Assembly: GCA_049194865.1 (NCBI GenBank)
Contig: JBLZWL010000001.1
Span: 310,001 to 374,000, forward strand
DNA length: 64,000 nucleotides
Direction: 5' to 3'
Source: Myxococcus terminator_A
GTDB taxonomy: Bacteria; Myxococcota; Myxococcia; Myxococcales; Myxococcaceae
Shown here: positions 35,568-45,038 of the stretch, in pieces
Position numbering within the stretch: the stretch's first letter is position 1
How the letters are laid out: the number at the start of each line of letters is the position of its first letter
The notes under the pieces: model-generated
Told to the model about the DNA's origin: nothing
What the model saw: only the letters and a program-made list of their open reading frames with translations
Database searches by the model: none
Position numbers and translations under genes: made by a program

Positions 35568-37493
35568 CTACAGCTCCACCTGGCTGCCCAGCTCCACCAC
35601 CCGGTTGGGGGGAATCCGGAAGTAGGCGGTGGCGCTGCGGGCGTTGCGGCTCATCCAGGCGAAGAGGGCCTCGCGCCAGACGGCCATACCGGGCCGCTTG
35701 GTGGGAATCAGCGTCTCCCGGCCCAGGAAGAAGCTGGTGCCCATGAGCTGGAACTGGAGCCCCTTCTCCCGGCAGCGCTTGAGCACGTCCGGGATGCTGG
35801 GGTTCTCCATGAAGCCGTAGGTGGCGACGACGCGGACGAAGCCCTGCTCCAGGGGCTCCACCTCCACGCGCTCGGCGGCGGGGATGTGGGGCACGTCCTC
35901 GGACAGAATCGTCAGCAGCACCACCTGCTCGTGCAGCACCTTGTTGTGCTTCAGGTTGTGCAAGAGCGCCGGGGGCGTGCCCTCCGCGTTGCCCGTCATG
36001 AAGATGGCGGTGCCCGGCACCCGCAAGGGCGGGTGGTCGCCGAAGCTGCCCAGCAGCTCCTTCAAGGGGATGCTCGAGGAGCGCAGCTTGGCCGCGAGGA
36101 TGTCGCGCCCGCGCTTCCACGTGGTCATCAGCGTGAAGACCATGACGGCGAGCAGCAGCGGGAACCAGCCGCCGTCCGCCAGCTTCATCGCGTTGGCGCT
36201 GAAGAAGGCCAGCTCCACCACGAGGAAGAGGCCCGCCACCGGCATCGCCAGCTTGCGGCTGATGCCCCAGCGCTCGCGCGCGACGACGTAGGCCATGAAC
36301 GAGGTGATGACCATCGTCGTGGACACCGCGATGCCGTACGCGGACGCCAGCGCGCTGGAGGAGCGGAACGTCAGCACCAGCGTGAAGACGCCCACCATCA
36401 GCGCCCAGTTGATGCCCGGCAGATAGATTTGCCCCATCTCCTCCGCCGAGGTGTGCACCACCTCCATGCGCGGGCTGTAGCCCAGCTGCATCGCCTGGCG
36501 CGTCAGCGAGAAGGCCCCGGAGATGAGCGCCTGCGAGGCGATGACACCCGCCACCGCGGACAGCGCCACCAGCGGGTACAAGAGCCACGACGGAGCCAGG
36601 AGGAAGAAGGGGTTGCGCGCGGCGCTCGCGTCACGCAGCAGGAGGGCCCCCTGGCCCAGGTAGTTGAGCATCAGCGCCGGCAGCACCACGAAGAACCAGG
36701 CGCGCTTGATGGGCTTCCACCCGAAGTGGCCCATGTCCGCGTAGAGCGCCTCGCAGCCCGTCACGACAAGGAACACGCCGCCCAGCACGAGGAAGCCGTG
36801 CCAGCCGTTGTGCACGAAGAGCATCACCCCGTGCGTGGGCGACAGCGCGCCCAGCACCGCGGGGTTGTGCACCAGCTCCTTCACGCCCAGCGCCGCCAGC
36901 GTGAAGAACCACACGCACATCACCGGGCCGAACACCGCGCCGATTCCCGCCGTGCCGTGCCGCTGCACCAGGAAGAGCACCGTGAGGATGGCCAGGGTGA
37001 TGGGGACGATGAACGGCTCGAACACGGGCGTGGCCACGCTGAGGCCCTCCACCGCGCTGAGCACCGTAATCGCCGGGGTGATGAGGCCGTCGCCATAGAG
37101 GAGCGCCGCGCCGAAGATGCCCAGGGTGATGAGCACGGGCCGCGCCGTGTGCGCCTGCTGTCCCTTCTGCCGCTGCATCACCAGCGCCATCAGCGCGAGG
37201 ATGCCGCCCTCGCCCCGGTTGTCCGCCCTCATCACGAAGATGAGGTACTTCACCGAGACGATGATGAGCAGGGACCAGAAGATGAGCGACAGCACCCCCA
37301 GCACATTCTCAGGCGTGGGGTGGATGCCGTGCGGGCCGGTGAAGCACTCGCGCAGCGCGTAGAGGGGGCTCGTCCCGATGTCGCCGTAGACGATGCCCAG
37401 GGCCCCGAGGGCCAGGAGTGCCGTGCGCTTGAGGGAGTCGGGGCCTTCCCGAACCGCCTCGCCGCCCGATACTCCGGTGGTGGTGGCTTTCAC
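35568..37493 (-). CDS. kup: Low-affinity potassium transporter Kup
   Basis: 641 residues from the GTG at 37493 behind GGGGGGA; the frame upstream of it is not Kup-like. The N-terminus after about 20 residues gives LGALGIVYGDIGTSPLYALRE, the Kup/HAK hallmark. About 12 membrane helices follow (YGDGLITPAITVLSAVEGL, YADMGHFGW). The C-terminal cytoplasmic part ends about 150 residues after the last helix. It imports K+ with H+ at the inner membrane. A dyad CGGAGCG-C-CGCTCCG (37535-37549) lies 42 bp upstream, and the divergent neighbour is a large kinase. Confidence 0.95.
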   Translation of the reverse strand: MKATTTGVSGGEAVREGPDSLKRTALLALGALGIVYGDIGTSPLYALRECFTGPHGIHPTPENVLGVLSLIFWSLLIIVSVKYLIFVMRADNRGEGGILALMALVMQRQKGQQAHTARPVLITLGIFGAALLYGDGLITPAITVLSAVEGLSVATPVFEPFIVPITLAILTVLFLVQRHGTAGIGAVFGPVMCVWFFTLAALGVKELVHNPAVLGALSPTHGVMLFVHNGWHGFLVLGGVFLVVTGCEALYADMGHFGWKPIKRAWFFVVLPALMLNYLGQGALLLRDASAARNPFFLLAPSWLLYPLVALSAVAGVIASQALISGAFSLTRQAMQLGYSPRMEVVHTSAEEMGQIYLPGINWALMVGVFTLVLTFRSSSALASAYGIAVSTTMVITSFMAYVVARERWGISRKLAMPVAGLFLVVELAFFSANAMKLADGGWFPLLLAVMVFTLMTTWKRGRDILAAKLRSSSIPLKELLGSFGDHPPLRVPGTAIFMTGNAEGTPPALLHNLKHNKVLHEQVVLLTILSEDVPHIPAAERVEVEPLEQGFVRVVATYGFMENPSIPDVLKRCREKGLQFQLMGTSFFLGRETLIPTKRPGMAVWREALFAWMSRNARSATAYFRIPPNRVVELGSQVEL

Positions 37494-37757
37494 GGTCCCC
37501 CCTTTAACCGAACGCCTGGGGGTAGCAATGGACGCGGAGCGCCGCTCCGTGGATTCCAACGCTTGGGTAAGCCCATGTATGCCTGAGTGGCCCTCGCTGC
37601 CTCCACCCGTTGGTGTACGACGGAGCGTGCGTCCCCTACGAACAGTCCGGACTGGACGTATGTTGGTTAGCCATGACGGAGGCCCGGGGGGCGCCTTCAG
37701 GGGAATCTCCCGCCTGCCTTCCCGTGCTCCCATGCCGCCGCGGGGGCGCAATCAACC

Positions 37758-40466
37758 ATGGCAGCAGCCCGGTACGGAGACGCGCGGCATGTCGGGGCCC
37801 ACGCCCCGGAGGTGGAGGAGCGGCTGGCGCTGCTGGTGGAGGCGTCGCGGGTGCTCGCCGACGCCAGCCTGGAGCCCCCCGCCGTCATGGAGCGCTTGTG
37901 CGCCCTGGTGGTGCCGCTGCTCGGCGCCGCCTGCACGCTGCGGCTGTTGTCCGAGGACGGGCTCTGGCTGCGCACCGTGGCCTCGGCGGCCTCCACGCCC
38001 GAGGCCCGGCTGCTGTTCCAGACGCTCAGCCCTCCCGCGGTGCGCGCGGACGAAGGCCCGTCCCAGGAGGTGCTGCGCACGGGCGAGGCGCTGTGGCTGG
38101 CGGACTCGGACCCGGAGGCGCTGCGCCGCCTGGTGCCTCCGCAGCAGCATGGGCTCCTGGAGGACTTCCCCTTCACCCGGTTGATGGTGCTGCCGCTGCG
38201 CGCGCGCGGCCGGAGCCTGGGCACCCTCACCGTGTGGAAGGACCCGACGGCGGAGCGCGCTGGCGAGGCGGGAGAGCAGCTGCTCCTCCAGGAACTGGCG
38301 GACCGCGCCGCGCTGGCGCTGGACGTGGCGCGCGCCTACGCGGCGGAGAAGGAGGCGCGGCAGGCGGCGGAGGTCGCCGCGGGCCGGCTGTCCCGGCTCC
38401 AGCGGGTGACGGCGGAGCTGTCCCAGGTGCTGTCCGCGGAGCGCGTGGCGGAGGTCATCGTCGAGCAGGGCGTGGAGGCGGTGGGCGCGGCGCGCGGCGC
38501 GCTGTGGCGGGTGGAGGCGGGGCACGCGCGACTCCTGAGGTGCACCGGCTACGAGGACCCGCGCTCCTTCATGGAGGCCTTCGGCGTGCTGCCGCTGGAG
38601 GGACGGACCCCCATGGTGGAGGCGCTGCTGGAGGCGCGGCCGGTGTGGCTGGAGTCCCCGGAGGCGCTGGCGGAGCGCTACCCGGAGGTGGATGAGACGC
38701 GCCACCGGGTGGTGCGCAAGCCCGCGCCCGCCTCGGTGTGCCTGCCGCTGCTGGTGGAGGGCCGCGCGCTGGGGGTGCTGCTGTTCGCGTTCTCCGAGGC
38801 GCGCGTCTTCGATTCGGACGAGCGCGCCTTCCTGGAGCTGCTGGCCCACCACGGCGGACAAGCGGTGGCGCGGGCCCGACTGCTGGAGCAGCAGCAGCGC
38901 GCCCGCGCGGAGCTGGCCGAGGCCAACGAGCGACTGGCGGCCATCATCCAGGCCTCCCCCGCCTCCATCATCCTGGTGGACATCCACGGCACGGTGCGGA
39001 TGTGGAACCCGGCCGCGGAGCGCATCTTCGGGTGGACGGCGGAGGAGGTGATTGGCACCGTGCTGCCGGTGGTGCCCGAGGGCAAGCACGACGAGTTCCG
39101 CCGCAACCTCGAGAAGGCCGGCCGGGGCGAGTCGCTGGGCGGCGCGGTGATGCAGCGGCGGCGCAAGGACGGCACGCCGCTGCAGGTGGCGCTGTGGACC
39201 GCGCTGGTGCAGCCCTCCGCGGGCGGCACGGAGCAGGTGCTGAGCATGGCGGTGGACGTCACCGAGCGGCATCGCAGCGAGGCGGCGCAGCGCTTCCTGG
39301 CCGAGGCGGGCGGCGTGCTGGCCACCAGCCTGGAGCAGGAGGAGACGCTGGAGCGCGTGGCGCAGCTGGCGGTGCCGTCCTACGCGGAGTGCTGCGGCGT
39401 GTTCCTGGCGGACGAGGCCGGCGAGGTGAAGTGCGTGGCCGCGGCCCACGCGAGCGAGGAGTACCGCGCGCTGGACGGACACCCCTCGCCAGGCCTGCTC
39501 GTCGTCGCGCGCGTGGTGGCCTCCGGAGAGGCGGAGCTGCGCACGGGACTGAGCGAGGACGCCCCGGAGTGTGTACGCCCCGCCGGCGCGGGCAGCTGCT
39601 TCGCGTGGCTGTGCGTGCCGCTCCAGGTGCGAGGGCAGACGCTGGGCGCGCTGAGCTTCGTCACCTCGAAGAGGGACTACGACGCGCAAGATTTGGCCCT
39701 GGCGCAGGAGCTGGCGCGGCGGGCGGCGCTGGCCATCGACAACGCGCGCCTCTATCGCGAGGCGCGGCAGGCCATCCGGCTGCGCGAGGAGTTCCTCTCC
39801 ATCGCCAGCCACGAGCTGAAGACGCCCATCAGCGCGCTGCAGCTCCAGGTGCAGAGCCTGCTCGCGGGCCTGGCGCGCGCTCCCGCCGGGCTGACGCCGG
39901 AGCGACTGGGCCGCGCGCTGAAGGTCGTCGACCGCCAGGTGAAGCGGCAGACGCAGCTCATCCACGACCTCTTGGACGTGTCCCGCATCAGCGCCGGACG
40001 CCTGGAGCTGAGCCCGGAGCCGCTGGATTTGGTGGCGCTGGTGCGCGAGGTGGTGGAGCGCTTCGAGCCGGAGCTGGAGCGCACGGGCACCCCGCTGGAG
40101 CTGCGACTGGCGCCGGAGGCCCCGGGGCTCTGGGACAAGCTGCGAATCGACCAGGTGCTGACGAATCTGGTGTCCAACGCCGTGAAGTACGGGCGCGGCA
40201 ATCCGGTGCACGTGGCGCTGACGGAGGACGAGGCCACCGTGCGCGTGGAGGTCCGCGACGGCGGCATCGGCATTGGCGAGGAGCACCTGTCGCGGCTGTT
40301 CCACCGCTTCGAGCGCGCCGTGTCCGAGCGCAACTACGGCGGCTTCGGCCTGGGCCTGTGGATTTCTCGCCAGATTGTGGAGGCCATGGGCGGCCACATC
40401 ACCGTGCGCAGCGTGCTGAGCGTGGGCTCCACCTTCACCGTGGAGCTGCCACGCACGCGCGCTTGA
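37758..40466 (+). CDS. Soluble multi-GAF/PAS sensor histidine kinase
   Basis: 902 residues with no membrane helix. Apparent order: GAF (about 20-195), coil, GAF (about 210-375), PAS (about 390-510, IIQASPASIILVDIHG), GAF (about 520-665), HisKA with SIASHELKTPIS (His685), then the HATPase domain (LVSNAVKYG, DGGIGIG, GFGLGLWI). Three GAF units suggest small-molecule, redox or nucleotide input. No response regulator lies next to it, so it is an orphan. It is divergent from kup across 264 bp. Confidence 0.9.
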   Translation: MAAARYGDARHVGAHAPEVEERLALLVEASRVLADASLEPPAVMERLCALVVPLLGAACTLRLLSEDGLWLRTVASAASTPEARLLFQTLSPPAVRADEGPSQEVLRTGEALWLADSDPEALRRLVPPQQHGLLEDFPFTRLMVLPLRARGRSLGTLTVWKDPTAERAGEAGEQLLLQELADRAALALDVARAYAAEKEARQAAEVAAGRLSRLQRVTAELSQVLSAERVAEVIVEQGVEAVGAARGALWRVEAGHARLLRCTGYEDPRSFMEAFGVLPLEGRTPMVEALLEARPVWLESPEALAERYPEVDETRHRVVRKPAPASVCLPLLVEGRALGVLLFAFSEARVFDSDERAFLELLAHHGGQAVARARLLEQQQRARAELAEANERLAAIIQASPASIILVDIHGTVRMWNPAAERIFGWTAEEVIGTVLPVVPEGKHDEFRRNLEKAGRGESLGGAVMQRRRKDGTPLQVALWTALVQPSAGGTEQVLSMAVDVTERHRSEAAQRFLAEAGGVLATSLEQEETLERVAQLAVPSYAECCGVFLADEAGEVKCVAAAHASEEYRALDGHPSPGLLVVARVVASGEAELRTGLSEDAPECVRPAGAGSCFAWLCVPLQVRGQTLGALSFVTSKRDYDAQDLALAQELARRAALAIDNARLYREARQAIRLREEFLSIASHELKTPISALQLQVQSLLAGLARAPAGLTPERLGRALKVVDRQVKRQTQLIHDLLDVSRISAGRLELSPEPLDLVALVREVVERFEPELERTGTPLELRLAPEAPGLWDKLRIDQVLTNLVSNAVKYGRGNPVHVALTEDEATVRVEVRDGGIGIGEEHLSRLFHRFERAVSERNYGGFGLGLWISRQIVEAMGGHITVRSVLSVGSTFTVELPRTRA

Positions 40467-40484
40467 AGCCGCCGCGCCCTGGAC

Positions 40485-41030
40485 TCACAGCGCCAGCAGC
40501 AACAGGGACACCTTCTCCTCGGGGCTCGCCGCCAGGAACTCGTCCGGCAGCCAGACCTCCGACTCGGGCACCAGCGACGTGTCGCAGCTGCGCTTGCCCG
40601 CATAGAAGCGACCCGGCTCCCGCGCCTTCAGCCGGTACGTGCAGTCGCGGATGTAGATTTTCAGCTCATCCTTGGAGAGCTTCACGGTCGCCGGACGCCC
40701 GCCGAAGCCGCCCTCCGCCTCCACCGTGTCGCCGTCCCGCTTCACCTTGAGGTTCACCACGGCGCTGCCCAGCGAGCCCTTCACCTCGCCCTCCTTGAAC
40801 TTCAAGTCGACGACGCCCAGGTACGTCTGTCCCCGCAGCCCGCCGGGCGTCCGCGCCACCTGGAAGTCCTGGCCCGTTACGTTCTCTGCGGTCATCACCA
40901 GGTTGTACTGCTGCCGGGCGATTCGCAGGTTGATGGCGTCCTCCTTCGGCGCCGAGACCGCGACTCCCGCCCCCAATACGATTGCCACCGCCAGCACACC
41001 CCGCCGCAGCGGGCTCAGAAAGCGCTTCAT
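40485..41030 (-). CDS. Secreted protein of unknown function
   Basis: 181 residues with a signal peptide (basic start MKRFLSPLRR, cut near AVSAP). The mature part looks all-beta with a repeating hydrophobic pattern (YLGVVDLKFKEGEVKGSLG, VVNLKVKRDGDTVEAEG) and two Cys near the C-terminus. The family is not recognised. It is convergent with the GAF/PAS kinase, with 18 bp between the stops. Confidence 0.65.
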   Translation of the reverse strand: MKRFLSPLRRGVLAVAIVLGAGVAVSAPKEDAINLRIARQQYNLVMTAENVTGQDFQVARTPGGLRGQTYLGVVDLKFKEGEVKGSLGSAVVNLKVKRDGDTVEAEGGFGGRPATVKLSKDELKIYIRDCTYRLKAREPGRFYAGKRSCDTSLVPESEVWLPDEFLAASPEEKVSLLLLAL

Positions 41031-41164
41031 CGGGAAAGCTCCTCGTCCTGGATTGACATTCCCATGAACGTCAGTCTGCGCATCTCATACCGCGACGACA
41101 TGCGTCGCGCCGCAACCCCTCGGATTTGCGTCGGACACAGGGGGCCGGGCCCTTCGCGCGCGCT

Positions 41165-41199
41165 CCCCGGAGGAGGCCTGCTCGCTCCTCCTCCAGGGG
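41165..41199 (-). terminator. Hairpin after the S9 peptidase gene
   Basis: GGAGGAG (41169-41175) pairs with CTCCTCC (41185-41191). Outer CCCC (41165-41168) and GGGG (41196-41199) extend the stem past a short bulge. It lies about 22 bp past the stop on the minus strand. Confidence 0.4.
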
Positions 41200-41220
41200 C
41201 ACCGCCTTGTCGGCTCGCGA

Positions 41221-43248
41221 CTACTTCGTGGCCTCGGGACTCCGGGGCGCGCCCAGGTGCTTCTCGAAGAACATCATCGTCGTCATCTGCGCGTAGTCGC
41301 GGTTGTCCTTCTTCTGGAAGCCGTGGCCCTCGTCGGTGGCCAGCATGTACCAGACGTCCGGCGCGCGCTGACGCACCGCCTGGACAACCTGCTCCGCCTC
41401 CGACTGCGGCACGCGCGGGTCATTGGCGCCCTGCTGCACGTAGAGCGCCGCGCGAATCCTGGCCACCGAGCCCAAGGGAGAGATGCGCTCCTGCACCTTG
41501 CGCACCTCGGGGACTCGCTCGTCGCCGTACTCCGCGCGCCGCAAGTCCCGGCGGTACGCCTGCGTGTTCTCCAGGAAGCTGGGCAGCGAGGAGATGCCCA
41601 CCACGTCCACCGCCGCCTTGAAGCGCTCCGGATAGAAGGCCACCGACGCCAGCGTCATGTAGCCGCCGTACGAGCCGCCAGAGACGCCCACGCGCGAGGC
41701 ATCCAGCTCCTTGCGCGAGGCGATGAAGTCCAGCGTCGCGCCGATGTCCGCGAGGCTCTGCTCGCGCTTCACGCCGTCATCCATGGCCCGGTACGCCTTG
41801 CCGTAGCCATCCGAGCCGCGCACGTTGGGCACCAGCACCGCCATGCCCAGCTCCGCCGTGGCGAACTGCGCGAAGGTGCTGAACGTGGGCAGGCTCTGCG
41901 CCTCCGGGCCGCCGTGGAAGCTGACGATGACGGGCACCTTCCCCGTCGCGCCCTTGGGCAGGTAGAGGAACGCCGGCACCTGCACGCCATCCGTGGACGG
42001 GTAGCGCACCAGCGTCGGCTCCACGAAGGTGCTCGTGTCCAGCCCGCCCACCTCCGAGCGCGTCCACCGCGTCGGCTTGCGCGACTTCAAGTCCACCGTC
42101 CACACGTCCATGGGGCTCTTCGCATCCCCCACCGTCAGCGCCAGCAGGTCCGAGCGCTTCAGCGGGAAGTGGATGCCGAACGCCACGCCCTTGGGCAGCG
42201 AGTCCAGGGTCGACAGGGCCTTGGTGCGCGTGTCCAGCAGCGACACCTTGGTGAAGCCATCCTCGTTGAAGGCGACCGCCAGCTTGCGGCCATCCGGCGA
42301 CAGGGCCAGGTCCGTCACGTTCCACTTCACGGCCTTGGTCAGCGACTCCGGCGCGGCGGTGAGCGGCGTCTTGTCCAGGTTCACCTGGTACAGCTCCGCG
42401 AAGTCGCTGTAGCGGTCCGTCGCCAGGTACACGCTCTTGCCATCGTGCGCGAAGACGACGGCGGAGACTCCGCCCTTGCCCTCCTGCGGAGTGATTCGCT
42501 GACGCTCGCCGGAGGCCACGTCCACCACGTACAGGTCCGCGTCGTCGATGGCCCGGCTCTGCACCACCAGCAGCTTCGCGCCGTCGTTCGAGAAGGAGAT
42601 TGGCGCCCACGAGCCCTCCTGCTCCGTGAGGCGACGGGCCTGCCGAGGCTGCGCGGTGGGCGCCACGTACACGTCCGTGTCCTTGCCGTTGCGACCCGTG
42701 CCGCCATACGCCAGCCACCGGCCATCCGGAGAGACGCTCACACCCGAGTGTCGGCTCTTCCCATCCGTCAGCAGCTCCGAGCGCCCCGTGCGCCGGTCCA
42801 TCCGGAACACCTGGAAGAACTCCCCGCCACCCTTGTCCTGCAGGAAGTAGATGACGTTCGAGTCGCCGGGCTGGAAGAGCGCCCTGTTGATGGGCTCCTT
42901 GGCGAAGGTGAGCTGCGTGCGCGCGCCCATCGGCATCTCCACCAGGTGGAGCTGGTTGGTGTCCGCGAAGCGCGTGGTGATGAGCAGCTGCTTGCCATCA
43001 TCACTGGTGTCCACGAGCGACGCGGAGCGGGCCTCCAGGTACTGCTCCATCCGCTGACGGAGCGCGTCCGGCACCGGCGGCACGTTGCTCACCCACAGGT
43101 TCGGCTGGCCGGGCAGCGGCGCGATTCCCGGCACCTGCGAGGGTTTGCTGGCGGCGGCCTGGGGCTTGGGGGCCTGCGCCGCTGGAGCGGACGCGGGGGC
43201 CTGCGCGGCGAGCAGGGACACGACGAGTGGAAGCAGTCCAGGGTTCAT
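41221..43248 (-). CDS. Secreted S9 prolyl-oligopeptidase-family peptidase
   Basis: 675 residues with a signal peptide and a Pro/Ala/Gln linker to about residue 50. The N-terminal part is a beta-propeller with several SPDG-type turns. The C-terminal part is an alpha/beta hydrolase with nucleophile GVSGGSYGGYM, Asp in QGANDPRVP and His in DEGHGF, a full S9 triad. The family clips short peptides at Pro or acyl residues (S9C-like by layout). Exported, so likely for nutrient peptides from prey. A second S9 gene lies at the right end of the window. Confidence 0.92.
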   Translation of the reverse strand: MNPGLLPLVVSLLAAQAPASAPAAQAPKPQAAASKPSQVPGIAPLPGQPNLWVSNVPPVPDALRQRMEQYLEARSASLVDTSDDGKQLLITTRFADTNQLHLVEMPMGARTQLTFAKEPINRALFQPGDSNVIYFLQDKGGGEFFQVFRMDRRTGRSELLTDGKSRHSGVSVSPDGRWLAYGGTGRNGKDTDVYVAPTAQPRQARRLTEQEGSWAPISFSNDGAKLLVVQSRAIDDADLYVVDVASGERQRITPQEGKGGVSAVVFAHDGKSVYLATDRYSDFAELYQVNLDKTPLTAAPESLTKAVKWNVTDLALSPDGRKLAVAFNEDGFTKVSLLDTRTKALSTLDSLPKGVAFGIHFPLKRSDLLALTVGDAKSPMDVWTVDLKSRKPTRWTRSEVGGLDTSTFVEPTLVRYPSTDGVQVPAFLYLPKGATGKVPVIVSFHGGPEAQSLPTFSTFAQFATAELGMAVLVPNVRGSDGYGKAYRAMDDGVKREQSLADIGATLDFIASRKELDASRVGVSGGSYGGYMTLASVAFYPERFKAAVDVVGISSLPSFLENTQAYRRDLRRAEYGDERVPEVRKVQERISPLGSVARIRAALYVQQGANDPRVPQSEAEQVVQAVRQRAPDVWYMLATDEGHGFQKKDNRDYAQMTTMMFFEKHLGAPRSPEATK

Positions 43249-43460
43249 GGTGCGCGCACGCTACCAGCAGCGTCCTGGCTGTCGCGCCCGCACCGCGTCA
43301 TTCCATCCCCGGCGCGGGGAGTGCTCGTGGGTGGACAGTCAGTCGACGCGCCGTGGCGGACACGCGGGACCAACCAGGTTTCACGGCTCGTTTCGTAAGG
43401 GGCTCCCGAAGTCACGGTCGCGCTCGCTCGGGCGACGACCGCATACCCCTGGAGCGCGAC

Positions 43461-44930
43461 ATGACGAAGAACCCTTGGAGTCATCGCTGCCTCACGGTGG
43501 CGCTCACCGCCACGCTGTCCACCCTCGTGGGCTGCGGCGAGGACGAGACACCTCCCGACGACACGCCTTCCACCCAGGCGAAGCTGCGCATCATCCACGC
43601 GTCCTCGGACGCCCCCGCCGTGGACATCTACGCGGAGGGGCAGTCGACGCCGCTCTTCACCAACGTGAAGTACGGCGACGCCACCGCCTACGCCACCGTG
43701 CCCACGGGGACGTACAACGTCCAGGTGCGCGCGGCGGGAGCGCTGGCCTCCTCCGCGCCCGTCTACTCCACCGGTCCGCTCGTGCTGGGCGCGGGCCACA
43801 CGGTGAGCGCGGTGGCCGCGGGGCTGCTCGTCTCCACTGATGCGGCGCGTGCCTTCCGTGTGCTGCCCCTCACCGAGGGCTTCAACCCTCCCGCCGACGG
43901 CAAGACGCGCGTGCGCATCGTCCACGCGGGCGCGGACGCGCCCACCGTCTCCATCGACGTGGGGGATGACGGCACCTCGGAAATCACCGGCCTGCAGCGC
44001 TTCCAGGACACGGGGGCCACGGGCGTGGAGCTGCCCTCCGGCCAGTCGCTCCAGGTGGGCATCCGCACGGCCACCAACGCGAAGGTGACGTCCTTCACCG
44101 TGCCCGCCCTGCCCTCGCGCGGAGAGGTGTTCGTCATCGCCACCGGACAGCTCTCCCAGAAGCCGAGCGCCCCGGCCGGCTTCAGTCTGCTGGCCGCGGG
44201 TGTCGGACGGGTCCGACAGAATCCCGTCGTCTATGCGCTGCACGCCTCGCCAGATGCGCCCTCGGTGGACCTCTTCGTGGGCACCGCGGAGCTGGTGGAT
44301 GACCTCACCTTCGGCGAGCTGTCCACTCCCATCCAGGTGCCTCCGGGCAGCTACACGCTCGACTTCTTCGCCAACGTCTCCGGCGGCACGCGTCCCGCCG
44401 GTGCACCCGCCGCCTCGCGCGCCACGCCCGCGCTGGTCGCCGGAGAGCGCTACCTCGCGCTGGCCGGGGGCTTCCTCAGCCCGTCCAAGGACGACCCGGC
44501 GGACTCCACCTTCGAGCTGCTCGCGTTCTCCGACGGCTTCGCTACCGATGCGAGCAACCTGCGGCTGCGCGTGGTCCACGCCTCGCCCGACGCGCCGACG
44601 GTGGACGTGGGCCCGCTGGAGGGTGGCGTCGTCCCGACGAGCGCGGCCTTCAACGACGTGCCCTATCGCCGCGCCTCGGCGGAGGAGGGCCTGGCGCTGC
44701 CCCCGCTCAACTCGGTGGTGGTGGGAGTGTCGGCCTCGACGGCCTCCGAGCGCTCACCCGTGGCTCGCTTCCAGTTGGGCACGTCTGCCTTCGTGGGCCG
44801 GGGCGTCTTCGCCGTGGCCGCGGGCGCGCTCTCTCCCACGCCTGGAGAAAACGAGGCGGGCTTCCGGCTGGTGCTGGTGGACACGAGCACTTCACCGTGG
44901 AGCGCAATCAACGTGCATCCCCTCCCGTAA
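43461..44930 (+). CDS. DUF4397 lipoprotein with four repeats
   Basis: 489 residues from the ATG at 43461 (GGAG upstream). The lipobox is TLVGC. Four DUF4397 units begin with the diagnostic motif: LRIIHASSDAPAVDIY, VRIVHAGADAPTVSID, VYALHASPDAPSVDLF and LRVVHASPDAPTVDVG. The domains are immunoglobulin-like beta sandwiches on surface proteins; the ligand is unknown. It lies 108 bp before the RCC1 lipoprotein on the same strand, so it may share its promoter or have a separate one. Confidence 0.88.
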   Translation: MTKNPWSHRCLTVALTATLSTLVGCGEDETPPDDTPSTQAKLRIIHASSDAPAVDIYAEGQSTPLFTNVKYGDATAYATVPTGTYNVQVRAAGALASSAPVYSTGPLVLGAGHTVSAVAAGLLVSTDAARAFRVLPLTEGFNPPADGKTRVRIVHAGADAPTVSIDVGDDGTSEITGLQRFQDTGATGVELPSGQSLQVGIRTATNAKVTSFTVPALPSRGEVFVIATGQLSQKPSAPAGFSLLAAGVGRVRQNPVVYALHASPDAPSVDLFVGTAELVDDLTFGELSTPIQVPPGSYTLDFFANVSGGTRPAGAPAASRATPALVAGERYLALAGGFLSPSKDDPADSTFELLAFSDGFATDASNLRLRVVHASPDAPTVDVGPLEGGVVPTSAAFNDVPYRRASAEEGLALPPLNSVVVGVSASTASERSPVARFQLGTSAFVGRGVFAVAAGALSPTPGENEAGFRLVLVDTSTSPWSAINVHPLP

Positions 44931-45038
44931 CGTTTTCCCAGCACATTCGTCCCAGCAATACCTGGTCACCAGGGCGGGCATCGCGGAGCCACTGTCTTCG
45001 CGGTGCCCGCTTGTCTCTTTCTCCGAGAACCGAGTCCC

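Noticed and set aside
37494..37757. Potassium or c-di-AMP riboswitch before kup
   Set aside because: Only one short dyad was found. None of the conserved ydaO or M-box helices could be recognised.
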